A stretch of 33,752 bases of DNA from Oscillospiraceae bacterium. Lineage in GTDB: Bacteria > Bacillota > Clostridia > Oscillospirales > Ruminococcaceae. The DNA is taken from positions 1-33,752 of the forward strand of contig JALEQE010000042.1 of assembly GCA_022766825.1 (NCBI GenBank), in the 5' to 3' direction. A program made the translations under genes and the position numbers. Below are positions 10,863-20,472 of this stretch, piece after piece. Each line of letters starts with the position of its first letter. The first letter of the stretch is position 1. Below the pieces are notes generated by a model. It had not been told where the DNA came from. It searched no databases and saw nothing but the letters and a program-made list of their open reading frames with translations.

Positions 10863-13800
10863 TTAGTCTTTATCGTCGTCGAAATCATCGCTGTCGTTAT
10901 CGTCAAAGTTATCGGGATCTTTCGGCTCTCCGAACTCCTCATCATCGTCAAGTCCGTCGTCGAAATCCTCGTCCGCCTCGTCGTAGTCCTCATCGTCCTC
11001 GCTGAACAAATCATCCGAGTCTGTAACTCCGCCTGCGTCAGCCGCGTCGGTAACTTCATAGCCCGCGCTTGCGAATGCGGAATCATCGGACTTGTATTCC
11101 TCATTGTAGCTTGCCTTGCCATAGCTTGAGTTGTCGTCTTCATCGTCAAGATCCTCGTTGAGGTTGATTTCCTTGTTATCCTCATCAAGTATTCTGACAT
11201 CAAGACCCAAGCCCATAAGCTCGCTTACCATTACCTTGAACGATTCCGGAACGCCGGGTTTCGGTACGTCCTCGCCCTTAACGATAGCCTCGTATGTTTT
11301 CTGACGTCCCATAAGATCGTCGGATTTTACGGTGAGTATTTCTTGCAGAGTATAAGCCGCGCCGTATGCCTCCAACGCCCAAACTTCCATCTCACCGAAA
11401 CGCTGTCCGCCGAACTGCGCTTTACCGCCGAGAGGCTGCTGTGTTACAAGTGAGTAAGGACCTGTTGAACGCGCGTGGATCTTATCGTCAACGAGGTGGT
11501 GCAGTTTCAGATAGTACATATAACCAACAGTAACGGGACCGTCGAACTTTTCGCCCGTTCTGCCGTCCGTAAGCTGCGTCTTGCAGTCCGAAGTCCACGG
11601 AAGTTTCGTGAAGTCCAGACCCGCGGAGTTTTCACCCAGCAGCTCGTTCTTCTTTTCTCTCGCCTCGTCATACAGCGCGCGGATATCCTGCTCGTGAGCG
11701 CCGTCGAATACGGGAGTTGCGACCTTCCAGCCCAACGCTTTCGCAACATAGCCCAAGTGAACTTCAAGCACCTGTCCGATGTTCATACGTGAAGGTACGC
11801 CCAACGGGTTCAAAACTATATCAAGCGGTGTTCCGTCAGGCAAGAACGGCATATCCTCCTGTTTGAGAATACGGGATACAACACCCTTGTTTCCGTGACG
11901 ACCCGCCATTTTATCGCCGACAGAAATCTTACGTTTCTGCGCAATATAAACGCGAACTTTTTCGTTTACTCCGGGAGCGAGGTCGTCGCAGTTTTCGCGG
12001 TTGAACACTTTAACGTCAACAACGATACCGCTTTCGCCGTGCGCCACTCTCAAAGAGTTGTCGCGGACTTCGCGCGCTTTTTCACCGAAAATCGCGCGGA
12101 GAAGTTTTTCTTCGGCGGTAAGCTCCGTTTCGCCCTTGGGAGAAACCTTGCCGACCAAAATGTCGCCCGAATGAACTTCTGCGCCTATTCTTACGATACC
12201 GCGCTCGTCGAGGTCTTTCAGAACATCATCGGAGAGGTTCGGAATATCGCGTGTGATTTCTTCGGGACCGAGCTTTGTCTCACGGCATTCAAGCTCGTAT
12301 TCCTCAATATGAATAGACGTGTAAACGTCATTGTAAACCAATTTTTCATTGATAAGGACAGCGTCCTCGTAGTTGTAACCTTCCCAGGTCATAAATCCGA
12401 TGAGAGCATTCTTTCCGAGTGCGATTTCACCGTTCTTAGTCGCGGGACCATCGGCGATAACATCGCCCTTGTGAACAATCTCACCCTTTTCAACGATTGG
12501 ACGCTGATTTACACAGTTGCCCTGGTTGGAACGTTTGAATTTGATAAGCTTATACAAATGCTCCGTGCCATTGTCCGCCGTTATAACGATACGATCTGCG
12601 GACACTTCGGTAACAACGCCGTCTTCTTTTGCGCAAACTACAACGCCCGAATCGACAGCCGCCTTGTATTCCATACCTGTGCCGACAATCGGGTTGTCCG
12701 TTACTATAAGCGGAACTGCCTGACGTTGCATGTTCGCACCCATAAGAGCACGGTTCGCGTCATCGTTTTCAAGGAACGGAATCATAGCCGTTGCGACTGA
12801 AACAACCATTTTCGGCGAAACGTCCATAAAATCGACTTTTTCGCGCTCTATTTCAAGAATAGCGTCACGGCAACGCGCATTTACGCGCGGTCTTGCGAAA
12901 CGTCCCTGCTCGTCAAGCGGTTCGTTCGCCTGCGCCACAACGTAATTATCCTCGACGTCGGCGGTCATATAAACAACCTCGTCAAGTACAACGCCTGTTT
13001 CCTTATCGACTTTGCGGTAAGGCGCCTCGATAAATCCGTAGCAGTTGATTCGCGCGAATGTCGCGAGGTACGAAATCAGACCGATGTTAGGACCTTCAGG
13101 CGTCTCGATAGGACACATACGTCCATAGTGCGAATAGTGAACGTCACGAACCTCAAATCCCGCGCGGTCACGCGACAAGCCGCCCGGACCGAGTGATGAC
13201 AGACGGCGCTTGTGCGTAAGTTCCGCCAGCGGGTTGTTCTGATCCATAAACTGCGACAGGGGAGAACTTCCGAAGAACTCCTTCATCGCCGCGATTACCT
13301 GTCTTGCGTTTATAAGTTTATCGGGAGTAACGTTTTCCTGCTCGTTGCCCCAAAGACCCATTCTCTCGCGAATGGTGCGTTCCATACGCGTAAAGCCTAT
13401 TCTGAACTGATTTTGCAGAAGTTCTCCGACGCAACGGATACGTCTGTTGCCCAGATGGTCTATATCGTCAATATCGCCGATGCCTTCGTTCAGGTTGATG
13501 AAGTAGCCGACGGTCGCGAAAATATCCTCCAAAGTAATGTGCTTTGGAATAAGCTCTTCGGAACGCTGTTCGATAAGCTGCGCAAGTTTCTCGTCGTCGC
13601 CATCCGCCTCTTCGAGTATCTCTGCCAAAACGCCGAACTTGACCTGCTCGTTTATTCCGAGTTTTTCAACGTCCATATCTGCGGGAACATACTCGTGAAT
13701 ATCAACCATACCGTTGCCGACAACTTTGATTATGCCCTCGCCGTCGTCCTTGTAAACAGCAACATCCATAACGCCCGCGTTCTGGATTTCAAGCGCTTTT

Positions 13801-14747
13801 TCCTTGGTGATTATCTCACCCTCGGTAAGAAGCACTTCACCCGTAAGCGGAGCAACGATATTCTCCGCTGCTTTTCTTCCGGTGATACGCGCGGAAATGG
13901 CAAGCTTTTTGTTATATTTGTAACGTCCGAAACGCGCGAGGTCGTATCTCTTCGCGTCAAAGAACAGATTGTCGAGAGTCGTACGTGCCGAGTCAACCGT
14001 TGCAGGCTCACCGGGACGGAGTTTTCTGTAAACTTCGAGAAGAGCCTCCTCCTCGTTCTTGGTGTTGTCCTTGCCGCTGTCAATTGTCGCGGTTATTCTG
14101 GGATCCTCGCCGAACTTATTGATAAGATCCTGATCGCTTGACAAACCGATAGAACGCAGGAAAGTTGTGCAGGCAAACTTTCTGTTTTTATCTATACGGA
14201 CATAGAACACGTCCGAACCGTCCATTTCAAGCTCGAGCCACGCACCGCGGTTCGGGATAACGGTTGCCTTGAACAGCTTCTTGCCCGTTTTATCATAATC
14301 AAATCCGAAATAAACGCCGGGAGAACGCACCAACTGTGAAACAACAACACGTTCCGAACCGTTGATGACAAACGTTCCGCTTTCCGTCATCAGCGGCATA
14401 TCTCCCATATATATCTCGTTGTCGATAGGCTCGTCGGTTTCCTTGTTGAAAAGTCGCGCGGTAACCTTAAGCGGGGCGGCGTAGGTAGCGTCACGCTCCT
14501 TGCACTCCTCGATAGAGTATTTGGGCGGCTCGTCCATACGATAATCTATGAACGACAGCTCAAACTTACCGTTTGAATCGACGATCGGAGATACATCTTT
14601 AAATACCTCTTTGATACCTTCGTCCAGAAACCATTGATAAGAGTCCTTCTGGATGCTTATGAGGTTCGGCATATCAATAACCTCATTGATCTTCGAGAAG
14701 CTCTGTCTGGTTGTCTTTCCCGACTTTACAGGCTTTGTATTTACCAT
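10863..14747 (-). CDS. rpoB: DNA-directed RNA polymerase subunit beta, with long acidic C-terminal tail
   Basis: [53 protein letters not shown]; Asp/Glu-rich C-terminus. Confidence 0.98.
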   Translation of the reverse strand: MVNTKPVKSGKTTRQSFSKINEVIDMPNLISIQKDSYQWFLDEGIKEVFKDVSPIVDSNGKFELSFIDYRMDEPPKYSIEECKERDATYAAPLKVTARLFNKETDEPIDNEIYMGDMPLMTESGTFVINGSERVVVSQLVRSPGVYFGFDYDKTGKKLFKATVIPNRGAWLELEMDGSDVFYVRIDKNRKFACTTFLRSIGLSSDQDLINKFGEDPRITATIDSGKDNTKNEEEALLEVYRKLRPGEPATVDSARTTLDNLFFDAKRYDLARFGRYKYNKKLAISARITGRKAAENIVAPLTGEVLLTEGEIITKEKALEIQNAGVMDVAVYKDDGEGIIKVVGNGMVDIHEYVPADMDVEKLGINEQVKFGVLAEILEEADGDDEKLAQLIEQRSEELIPKHITLEDIFATVGYFINLNEGIGDIDDIDHLGNRRIRCVGELLQNQFRIGFTRMERTIRERMGLWGNEQENVTPDKLINARQVIAAMKEFFGSSPLSQFMDQNNPLAELTHKRRLSSLGPGGLSRDRAGFEVRDVHYSHYGRMCPIETPEGPNIGLISYLATFARINCYGFIEAPYRKVDKETGVVLDEVVYMTADVEDNYVVAQANEPLDEQGRFARPRVNARCRDAILEIEREKVDFMDVSPKMVVSVATAMIPFLENDDANRALMGANMQRQAVPLIVTDNPIVGTGMEYKAAVDSGVVVCAKEDGVVTEVSADRIVITADNGTEHLYKLIKFKRSNQGNCVNQRPIVEKGEIVHKGDVIADGPATKNGEIALGKNALIGFMTWEGYNYEDAVLINEKLVYNDVYTSIHIEEYELECRETKLGPEEITRDIPNLSDDVLKDLDERGIVRIGAEVHSGDILVGKVSPKGETELTAEEKLLRAIFGEKAREVRDNSLRVAHGESGIVVDVKVFNRENCDDLAPGVNEKVRVYIAQKRKISVGDKMAGRHGNKGVVSRILKQEDMPFLPDGTPLDIVLNPLGVPSRMNIGQVLEVHLGYVAKALGWKVATPVFDGAHEQDIRALYDEAREKKNELLGENSAGLDFTKLPWTSDCKTQLTDGRTGEKFDGPVTVGYMYYLKLHHLVDDKIHARSTGPYSLVTQQPLGGKAQFGGQRFGEMEVWALEAYGAAYTLQEILTVKSDDLMGRQKTYEAIVKGEDVPKPGVPESFKVMVSELMGLGLDVRILDEDNKEINLNEDLDDEDDNSSYGKASYNEEYKSDDSAFASAGYEVTDAADAGGVTDSDDLFSEDDEDYDEADEDFDDGLDDDEEFGEPKDPDNFDDNDSDDFDDDKD

Positions 14748-14774
14748 CGGCTTTGATCACTCCTTAATTTAATA

Positions 14775-14811
14775 AATGGATTTTTGGGCATAGTTCGCCT
14801 ATATATCCATT
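14775..14811 (-). other. Hairpin in the predicted rpoB leader
   Basis: Minus strand AATGGAT...ATCCATT arms with internal GGC/GCC pairing between promoter and RBS. Confidence 0.4.
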
Positions 14812-14826
14812 ATGATACATTTTAAT

Positions 14827-14855
14827 ATTATACCACAAGAGGAAATGATTGTCAA
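14827..14855 (-). promoter_or_regulatory. Consensus sigma-A promoter of rpoBC
   Basis: Minus strand TTGACA (14855-14850), 17 bp, TATAAT (14832-14827). Confidence 0.8.
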
Positions 14856-15137
14856 GGGCTTTTTTTAAAAATCTGTAAAAATATTTCGGAAATTTCCCGA
14901 ATTTGCTTATAATCGGGATTTTTTGCGTTTTCCGCCGAATTGACTGCGAAAAAATTCCGGAGAAACGCTTGTTGCGTGTTCAATTTAAGCGGCGGCGAAA
15001 AGAATTACTCGAAAAACGGTTACGGGAGCGCGAAACTGCTGTTAAACACGGAACGGAACAAATTCAGCGGTATGCTGTTCCAAATAAAATAGCTTTTACT
15101 ACAATTCGGAAAATTGTGTGAAACATCAGAACAACGC

Positions 15138-15166
15138 TTGACAAAAGACGCACAAAATGCTACTAT
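15138..15166 (+). promoter_or_regulatory. Predicted sigma-A promoter of the TrhA/hemolysin III gene
   Basis: TTGACA (15138-15143), 17 bp, TACTAT (15161-15166). Confidence 0.65.
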
Positions 15167-15201
15167 ATTAGTAGGGATTATTAGGAGAGGGAGATGTATA
15201 T

Positions 15202-15870
15202 ATGAAAAATAACAATACGGCGGCAATTGATATAATGAAACGCTATACATTGGGCGAGGAAATTTTCAATTCGGTAAGCCACGGAGTGGGAAGTCTGCTG
15301 GCGATTGCGGGAACGGCGGTGCTGGTGGTGCTTGCCGCTATACATTCGGACGCATGGGCGGTCGTGAGCTCCGCAATTTACGGTTTTTCGCTGATACTGC
15401 TTTACACAATGTCAACTTTGTATCACGCTTTGACAAACAGAAAAGCGAAATCGTTTTTTCGGATTATGGATCACGACACGATTTTCTTTCTTATCGCGGG
15501 TACATACACCCCGATAACGCTGATACCATTGCGAGGTCCTGTTGGTTGGGTACTGTTCGGAGTAATCTGGGGCGCGGCGGTTCTCGGAATAGTGATGAAC
15601 TCGATAAACCTTGAAAAGTTCCGCAAGCCGTCAATTATCTGTTACGCGCTTATGGGCTGGGCTATCGTGTTCACAATAAAGCCTATGCTGGAAAACTGCA
15701 CGCCGCTTTCGCTGTGGTTTCTTTTGATAGGCGGTTTGTGCTATACGGTTGGGATTGTGTTTTATGCGATAAAATCCAAGAAGTATTTCCATTCGATATG
15801 GCACATTTTTACCGTTGCGGGTAGCGTGTTCCATTATTTCTCGGTACTGCTTATGGTTGTAAATGTGTAA
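15202..15870 (+). CDS. trhA: PAQR-family membrane protein, TrhA / hemolysin III
   Basis: EEIFNSVSHGVGSLLAIAG, STLYHALTN, DHDTIFFLIAGTYTP, HSIWHIFTVAGSVFHY; multiple TM segments; RBS GGAGAGGGAG. Confidence 0.93.
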   Translation: MKNNNTAAIDIMKRYTLGEEIFNSVSHGVGSLLAIAGTAVLVVLAAIHSDAWAVVSSAIYGFSLILLYTMSTLYHALTNRKAKSFFRIMDHDTIFFLIAGTYTPITLIPLRGPVGWVLFGVIWGAAVLGIVMNSINLEKFRKPSIICYALMGWAIVFTIKPMLENCTPLSLWFLLIGGLCYTVGIVFYAIKSKKYFHSIWHIFTVAGSVFHYFSVLLMVVNV

Positions 15871-15888
15871 TTCTGTGAGATTATAATC

Positions 15889-15922
15889 CCCCTTTATCGT
15901 TCGGTAAAGTTCGATAAAGGGG
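15889..15922. terminator. Bidirectional terminator between convergent genes
   Basis: CCCCTTTATCG / CGATAAAGGGG stem followed by a T-rich tract. Confidence 0.75.
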
Positions 15923-15927
15923 TATTT

Positions 15928-16734
15928 TTATTTGTTTTTGTCGCGTTCAATAAGCAGTTCAACGGCTCTCACGGCGCATTTAATTCCGCGCGTGGAATCG
16001 TTGGTTATTTTGTCGGGCAAGTCGCGTTTGGAGCGTTCGGCGTTCCAAAGCGCGGTGAGAATACCGCCGCAGCGTATCTTTTTCGGATATTGACTGCGAA
16101 CGATACCAACCGAATAAATCGCCGAACATTCCATTTCGGAAGTAAGACAGCCGCATTTAAGATAGCTGTTCCAACGTTCCTTGATGTTTTCGCCGACAGC
16201 CGAGCCGTCGGGGTTTACTTCGCCGTAAAAGCTGTCCTTGCAGTGAACCACTCCGACGTGATAGCCGTTGCCGGGTTCATCGGTGGAAAGTTCCTTTGCC
16301 GCGTCAACGAGAGCGGTGGTAACGTCAAAATCCGCAACCGCGGGATAGCCTTGCGGAAGATATTCATAGCTAGTACCTTCCGCGCGGATAGCCGCCTCGG
16401 CGATAATCAAATCACCGCCGATAACCGAAAGGTCAATGCCGCCGCTTGTTCCGATACGAATGAACGTATCCGCACCGCTGTCGATAAGTTCCTCAACCGC
16501 GATAGCCGCCGACGGTCCGCCGATACCTGTTGAGCATACGCTGACTTTTTCGCCGTTGAGATAACCCGTGTAGATATTGTACTCGCGGTTCTGCGCAATT
16601 TGTTCAGCGTTATCAAGCAAAGCGGCGATTTTGGGAACACGTCCCGGGTCGCCCGGAAGTATTACATATCGTCCAACGTCGCCTGTTTTGATTTTCAGGT
16701 GAAAACGTTCGTTTTCGTTCATTATCGTTGCCAT
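15928..16734 (-). CDS. udp: Nucleoside phosphorylase (uridine phosphorylase-like)
   Basis: YVILPGDPGRVPKIA, VCSTGIGGPSAAIAVEEL, IRIGTSGG, SEMECSAIYSVG. Confidence 0.85.
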   Translation of the reverse strand: MATIMNENERFHLKIKTGDVGRYVILPGDPGRVPKIAALLDNAEQIAQNREYNIYTGYLNGEKVSVCSTGIGGPSAAIAVEELIDSGADTFIRIGTSGGIDLSVIGGDLIIAEAAIRAEGTSYEYLPQGYPAVADFDVTTALVDAAKELSTDEPGNGYHVGVVHCKDSFYGEVNPDGSAVGENIKERWNSYLKCGCLTSEMECSAIYSVGIVRSQYPKKIRCGGILTALWNAERSKRDLPDKITNDSTRGIKCAVRAVELLIERDKNK

Positions 16735-16763
16735 AAAAATCCTCCTTTTGTGTGGCTTTCGGC

Positions 16764-16985
16764 TTATTTTTTGTCGCCGAACAATCCGCCGAGTTTGTCC
16801 GCGATACCGTCAAAGTCCACTTTCGCTTTAACTCCGTCGATAACGTTGTTGATTACGTCGTCGGGCAGGTCAACGCCGAGAACTTCCTCGATTGCCTTTA
16901 CGGGTTCGCTTTTGAACTTGTCCGCGAAACCCTCGTCAGACTTAACCTTGTTTACAACTTCCTCAATTTTGGCTTTAATATCCAT
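16764..16985 (-). CDS. Small hypothetical protein with Nif11/NHLP-leader-like pattern
   Basis: 73 aa; FADKFKSEPVKAIEEVLGVDLPDDV; RBS AAAGGAGA; tightly packed between DUF58 and udp genes. Confidence 0.75.
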   Translation of the reverse strand: MDIKAKIEEVVNKVKSDEGFADKFKSEPVKAIEEVLGVDLPDDVINNVIDGVKAKVDFDGIADKLGGLFGDKK

Positions 16986-17019
16986 TTGGCTTTCTCCTTT
17001 TTATTTTTTACAGGCGGTA

Positions 17020-18210
17020 TTATTGTTCGCCTGTATTTTCAACCAATTTATCCGCCGCATTGTTCAGCGCGTTTTCATCTGTTCCGAGAATGTTCAGAAA
17101 CAGGAAACGTTCGTCCGAAAAGTCGTATTCAAGAGGGCAATTTTCAATATTAAGATACGCGTAAAACACCGTTACCTGTTGAGCGGCGGAACGCGCGCGT
17201 TCGAGAATATCCTCGTTTATTTCGGGAGTAATCATAACGAGAATTGCCGCGCGGCTTTTGTCGATTTCGTCAATCATCGGGCAAAAGCTCTCGGTTTCAA
17301 TGTCGGGCGGAATAACCGACATCAATTCGTAAAACGCGTCGAATGTTCCTGCGTCATTTATGAACTGCGGCGCGGTATTCGGGTCGCCGAAATCCACCGT
17401 TGAGTGTATTCCCTTGTCGAGAGCGGCTTTCACAAACGCGATTGCCGTTTCGATTATCATATCCGCGTATGCCATTCCGTTCGTGTCGTTTGATTGGTGA
17501 TAGTCGCAGAGGATAACCGCGCGCAGGTCGCTTATGCTGTCGAACTGCTTTATCATCAAATCGTCCTGTTTCGCGGTGAGTTTCCAATGCACCATTTGCA
17601 GAATATCGCCGTCACGGTATTCGCGGACGTGGGAAAAATCCTCTTTGTCGGCGGAATTAAGCTGTTTTTGCGAAAAGCTCTGTTCCACCGCTGAACGGAA
17701 AAGCAGATTTTGCAGTTCAAGTTTTCGCGGCAAAACCGTCACAGACAGCGTATTTCTGCATTTTTTGGAAACGCGGATAATTCTCAGCGGGTCAACAACA
17801 TAAATTCTTTTAATTTCCGCGGTGTAGTTCCCTCTGAATTTGTGCTTGCTCCGAACGGGAAGTTCGGTCTTTCCGAACGGCGGTAACGAAACGAAAATTC
17901 GTTTGTCTGCGAACAAGCCGATTTCTTCATCGGGAAGACCGCACATTAATTCAATGGGAACGGCGGGGAAAATAAAGTTGTTGCGCACGCTAATCTTAAT
18001 GTTGAACAACGTTTCTTTCGGCGCAGAAACGCGATTATCGCAGAAATCTGCTCTTACGCATAAAAGCTGTATTACCGCCAGAATAAACGCCAGAACAGGA
18101 TAACACAAAACGGTCATCAGCAGGATAAATGAAATTCTTCCCGTGTATGCCATTGAGAAAATAAGGCACGCCAACACCGTAAGCGCATAGAAAATACGAT
18201 TTTTCGCCAT
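17020..18210 (-). CDS. DUF58 domain-containing protein
   Basis: N-terminal TM region, REYRDGDILQMVHWKLTAKQDDLMIKQF (DUF58 signature), VWA-like C-terminal half; adjacent to moxR. Confidence 0.9.
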   Translation of the reverse strand: MAKNRIFYALTVLACLIFSMAYTGRISFILLMTVLCYPVLAFILAVIQLLCVRADFCDNRVSAPKETLFNIKISVRNNFIFPAVPIELMCGLPDEEIGLFADKRIFVSLPPFGKTELPVRSKHKFRGNYTAEIKRIYVVDPLRIIRVSKKCRNTLSVTVLPRKLELQNLLFRSAVEQSFSQKQLNSADKEDFSHVREYRDGDILQMVHWKLTAKQDDLMIKQFDSISDLRAVILCDYHQSNDTNGMAYADMIIETAIAFVKAALDKGIHSTVDFGDPNTAPQFINDAGTFDAFYELMSVIPPDIETESFCPMIDEIDKSRAAILVMITPEINEDILERARSAAQQVTVFYAYLNIENCPLEYDFSDERFLFLNILGTDENALNNAADKLVENTGEQ

Positions 18211-18213
18211 TTT

Positions 18214-19167
18214 TCAGCTCCGTTTTACGGGCGGAACAACCGAGCTTACCGCGTCTTCCAGAACAGACCGCACCGAACGCCTGTTTATGCGCGATTCCTG
18301 CTTTAAAACAATTCTGTGTTCAAAAACGGGAATAAGCAGTCTTACAATATCTTCGGGAATGACGTAATCGCGCCCTCGCAGATAGGCATACGCTCTTGAC
18401 GCCTGCATAAGCGCGACGGACGCGCGCGGACTTGCGCCAAGCGCCACGGAAGGGTGATTTCTGGTCGCGGCGGCAAGCTGCGCCACATATTTGCACAGGC
18501 TTTCTGCGAAAATAATGCTGTTCACGTCCTCGATACATTCTGCTATCTGTTCGGCGGACATAACGTTCTTTACCTCGTTTAACGGGTTGTCGTAAAGCCT
18601 GTCCATCATAATCTGCTGTTCTTCCTCGATTGTCGGATAGCCCATACTTATTTTCATCATAAATCTGTCCAACTGCGCTTCGGGCAACGGAAATGTTCCC
18701 ACATAGCCTTGCGAGTTTTGCGTTGCGATTACCATAAACGGTTCGGGGAGCGTGTATGCCGTTCCGTCAACCGTCACGCGCTTTTCTTCCATTGCCTCCA
18801 ACAGAGCCGACTGAGTTTTCGGGGAGGTTCGGTTTATCTCGTCCGCCAACAGAATATTTGTCATTACAAGTCCCTGATGATATTCAAAACGGTTTTCCTG
18901 CTTGTTGTACATCATAAAGCCCGTAATATCGGACGCCATAACGTCGGGCGTAAATTGTGCGCGCCTGAACGCGAGCCCAGAGGCTTTTCCCAATGCCATT
19001 GCAAGAGTGGTTTTTCCAACGCCCGGCACGTCCTCGATAAGAACGTGACCTTTCGCAAGCAGACAAGTGAGCACGATAAGCAGAGCGTCGTTTTTACCTT
19101 TTATAACCTTTGATACCTCGTTTACGAGGTCTGAGAGCAAATATTGATTTTGAAATCTGTCTGACAT
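18214..19167 (-). CDS. MoxR-family AAA+ ATPase
   Basis: HVLIEDVPGVGKTTLAMALGKA Walker A, LLADEINRTSPKTQSALLEAMEEKRVTVDG Walker B, FMVIATQNSQGYVGTFPLPEAQLDRF. Confidence 0.95.
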   Translation of the reverse strand: MSDRFQNQYLLSDLVNEVSKVIKGKNDALLIVLTCLLAKGHVLIEDVPGVGKTTLAMALGKASGLAFRRAQFTPDVMASDITGFMMYNKQENRFEYHQGLVMTNILLADEINRTSPKTQSALLEAMEEKRVTVDGTAYTLPEPFMVIATQNSQGYVGTFPLPEAQLDRFMMKISMGYPTIEEEQQIMMDRLYDNPLNEVKNVMSAEQIAECIEDVNSIIFAESLCKYVAQLAAATRNHPSVALGASPRASVALMQASRAYAYLRGRDYVIPEDIVRLLIPVFEHRIVLKQESRINRRSVRSVLEDAVSSVVPPVKRS

Positions 19168-19210
19168 TTTCCGTTTTGACCTTTCGTATATTTGGTTGAT
19201 TTATATTATA

Positions 19211-19239
19211 ATTCTAGCACATTTTATATTAAAAATCAA
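19211..19239 (-). promoter_or_regulatory. Predicted moxR promoter
   Basis: Minus strand TTGATT (19239-19234), 17 bp, TAGAAT (19216-19211). Confidence 0.55.
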
Positions 19240-19306
19240 GAGCAAAGCCGGAGCGAAGCAAGCGCAAACCAAGAATATGGTAAATATCCGAAACAAATAT
19301 GCACAA

Positions 19307-19323
19307 TTCGACAAAGCTCGACA
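19307..19323. promoter_or_regulatory. Two 0A-box-like sites, 10 bp apart
   Basis: TTCGACA at 19307-19313 (exact complement of the 0A box TGTCGAA) and CTCGACA at 19317-19323 (one mismatch). Confidence 0.5.
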
Positions 19324-19433
19324 TAAAAAGTCAACCTCAAACAAAGCATACTTATGCGGAAAAGCGTTTTTGGGCGATTGCTATCGCATTTCTGAAATAT
19401 TACCAAAAATTGGAAATATTTTGGAAAAACCAC

Positions 19434-19462
19434 TTGAAATTATTTCCAAAAAATGGTAAAAT
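19434..19462 (+). promoter_or_regulatory. Predicted spo0A promoter
   Basis: TTGAAA (19434-19439), 17 bp, TAAAAT (19457-19462). Confidence 0.6.
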
Positions 19463-19546
19463 ATAATCACACCGAAGAAAACACCGCATAATATTGGCAA
19501 ACGCGGCGGAATCGGCAGGAAATTATTATAATTGGAGGAAAATAAA

Positions 19547-20332
19547 ATGGCAGAACAAATTAAAGTACTTATCGGCAACGACACCGCGGATCGCGGAATG
19601 GCTTGGGCGGGCGCAATGAAAAGAGCGGGAATGTACGCAATAACCCGCCGCTGTGACGGAAATTCGGTTTTAAATTCCATAAAATCGGAAGTGCCGGACG
19701 CGGCAATTCTCGAAGCTAAAATGCCTTTTTGCGACGCTGTGGAGGTTATCCGAAAACTGAAACTCGAAAAGAAATATGTTCCCAATGTAATAATTGTATC
19801 GGGAAATCCCGATCCCGTTCTGGAAAACGAAGCGGCGGCACTGGGAGCGTCATTTGTGACTCAGCCTGTTGACCCGCAGTATCTCGTTACGAAAATAAAT
19901 CAAATGTGCGGCGTGGAAGTAAAACAGCCGAACGCCCCCGATGAAACCGACCTCGAATGTGCCGTCACCGAGATAATTCATCAGGTGGGAATACCCGCGC
20001 ATATCAAGGGCTACCACTATCTTAGAACGGCAATAATGCTTTCCGTAAACAATGACGAAATGATAAATTCCATTACGAAACTTCTGTATCCTACCGTGGC
20101 AAAACAGTATGACACCACCTCGTCACGCGTTGAGCGTGCTATACGTCACGCGATTGAGATTGCATGGGACAGAGGAGATATTGATGTTATAACCAAAATA
20201 TTCAGTTATACGGTGCATATGTCAAAGGGAAAGCCGACAAACTCCGAGTTTATCGCGCTTATAGCCGACCACTTGCGCTTGAAATTCAAGCAGACAGCAA
20301 GTAAAAACGCAGTTGCGGCGGCATATCACTAA
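19547..20332 (+). CDS. spo0A: Spo0A-like response regulator with degenerate receiver domain
   Basis: C-terminal [69 protein letters not shown] is diagnostic of Spo0A. ATG at 19547 follows RBS TGGAGGAA; the track start at 19532 is a TTG overlapping the RBS. Confidence 0.95.
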   Translation: MAEQIKVLIGNDTADRGMAWAGAMKRAGMYAITRRCDGNSVLNSIKSEVPDAAILEAKMPFCDAVEVIRKLKLEKKYVPNVIIVSGNPDPVLENEAAALGASFVTQPVDPQYLVTKINQMCGVEVKQPNAPDETDLECAVTEIIHQVGIPAHIKGYHYLRTAIMLSVNNDEMINSITKLLYPTVAKQYDTTSSRVERAIRHAIEIAWDRGDIDVITKIFSYTVHMSKGKPTNSEFIALIADHLRLKFKQTASKNAVAAAYH

Positions 20333-20341
20333 AACCCAGCA

Positions 20342-20363
20342 AAGCGCCGAAAAATCGGCGCTT
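20342..20363. terminator. Hairpin terminator downstream of spo0A
   Basis: AGCGCCGA AAAA TCGGCGCTT. Confidence 0.55.
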
Positions 20364-20375
20364 CAGACTGTCGAT

Positions 20376-20457
20376 AAGCCCTCATCTGCTTTGTCACTTT
20401 GCATAACGGCAGGCACAAAGCCTAGCCGTTATGCGGGTTTCTAGCATCTGAGGGCTT
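20376..20457. ncRNA. Structured intergenic element with nested stems and possible pseudoknot (ncRNA or mobile repeat; strand unresolved)
   Basis: Outer stem AAGCCCTCA(20376-20384)/TGAGGGCTT(20449-20457); inner stem GCATAACGGC(20401-20410)/GCCGTTATGC(20425-20434) extended by AGGC/GCCT; GCTTTGT(20388-20394) complementary to ACAAAGC(20415-20421). Confidence 0.5.
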
Positions 20458-20472
20458 CTCGCCAGCCCGGAT

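Noticed and set aside
9872-11005. 377-aa plus-strand ORF antisense to rpoC/rpoB
   Set aside because: Antisense artefact spanning two conserved genes; Arg-rich low-complexity end mirrors the acidic RpoB tail.
14903-15121. 72-aa basic ORF between rpoB and trhA
   Set aside because: No RBS or domain; lies in the promoter-containing divergent intergenic region.
17538-17544. TGTCGAA (0A-box match) within the DUF58 gene
   Set aside because: Single 7-mer inside coding sequence without a paired site or promoter; expected by chance.
19532-19546. Upstream TTG start for spo0A in the ORF track
   Set aside because: TTG overlaps the ribosome-binding site TGGAGGAA that serves the ATG at 19547.
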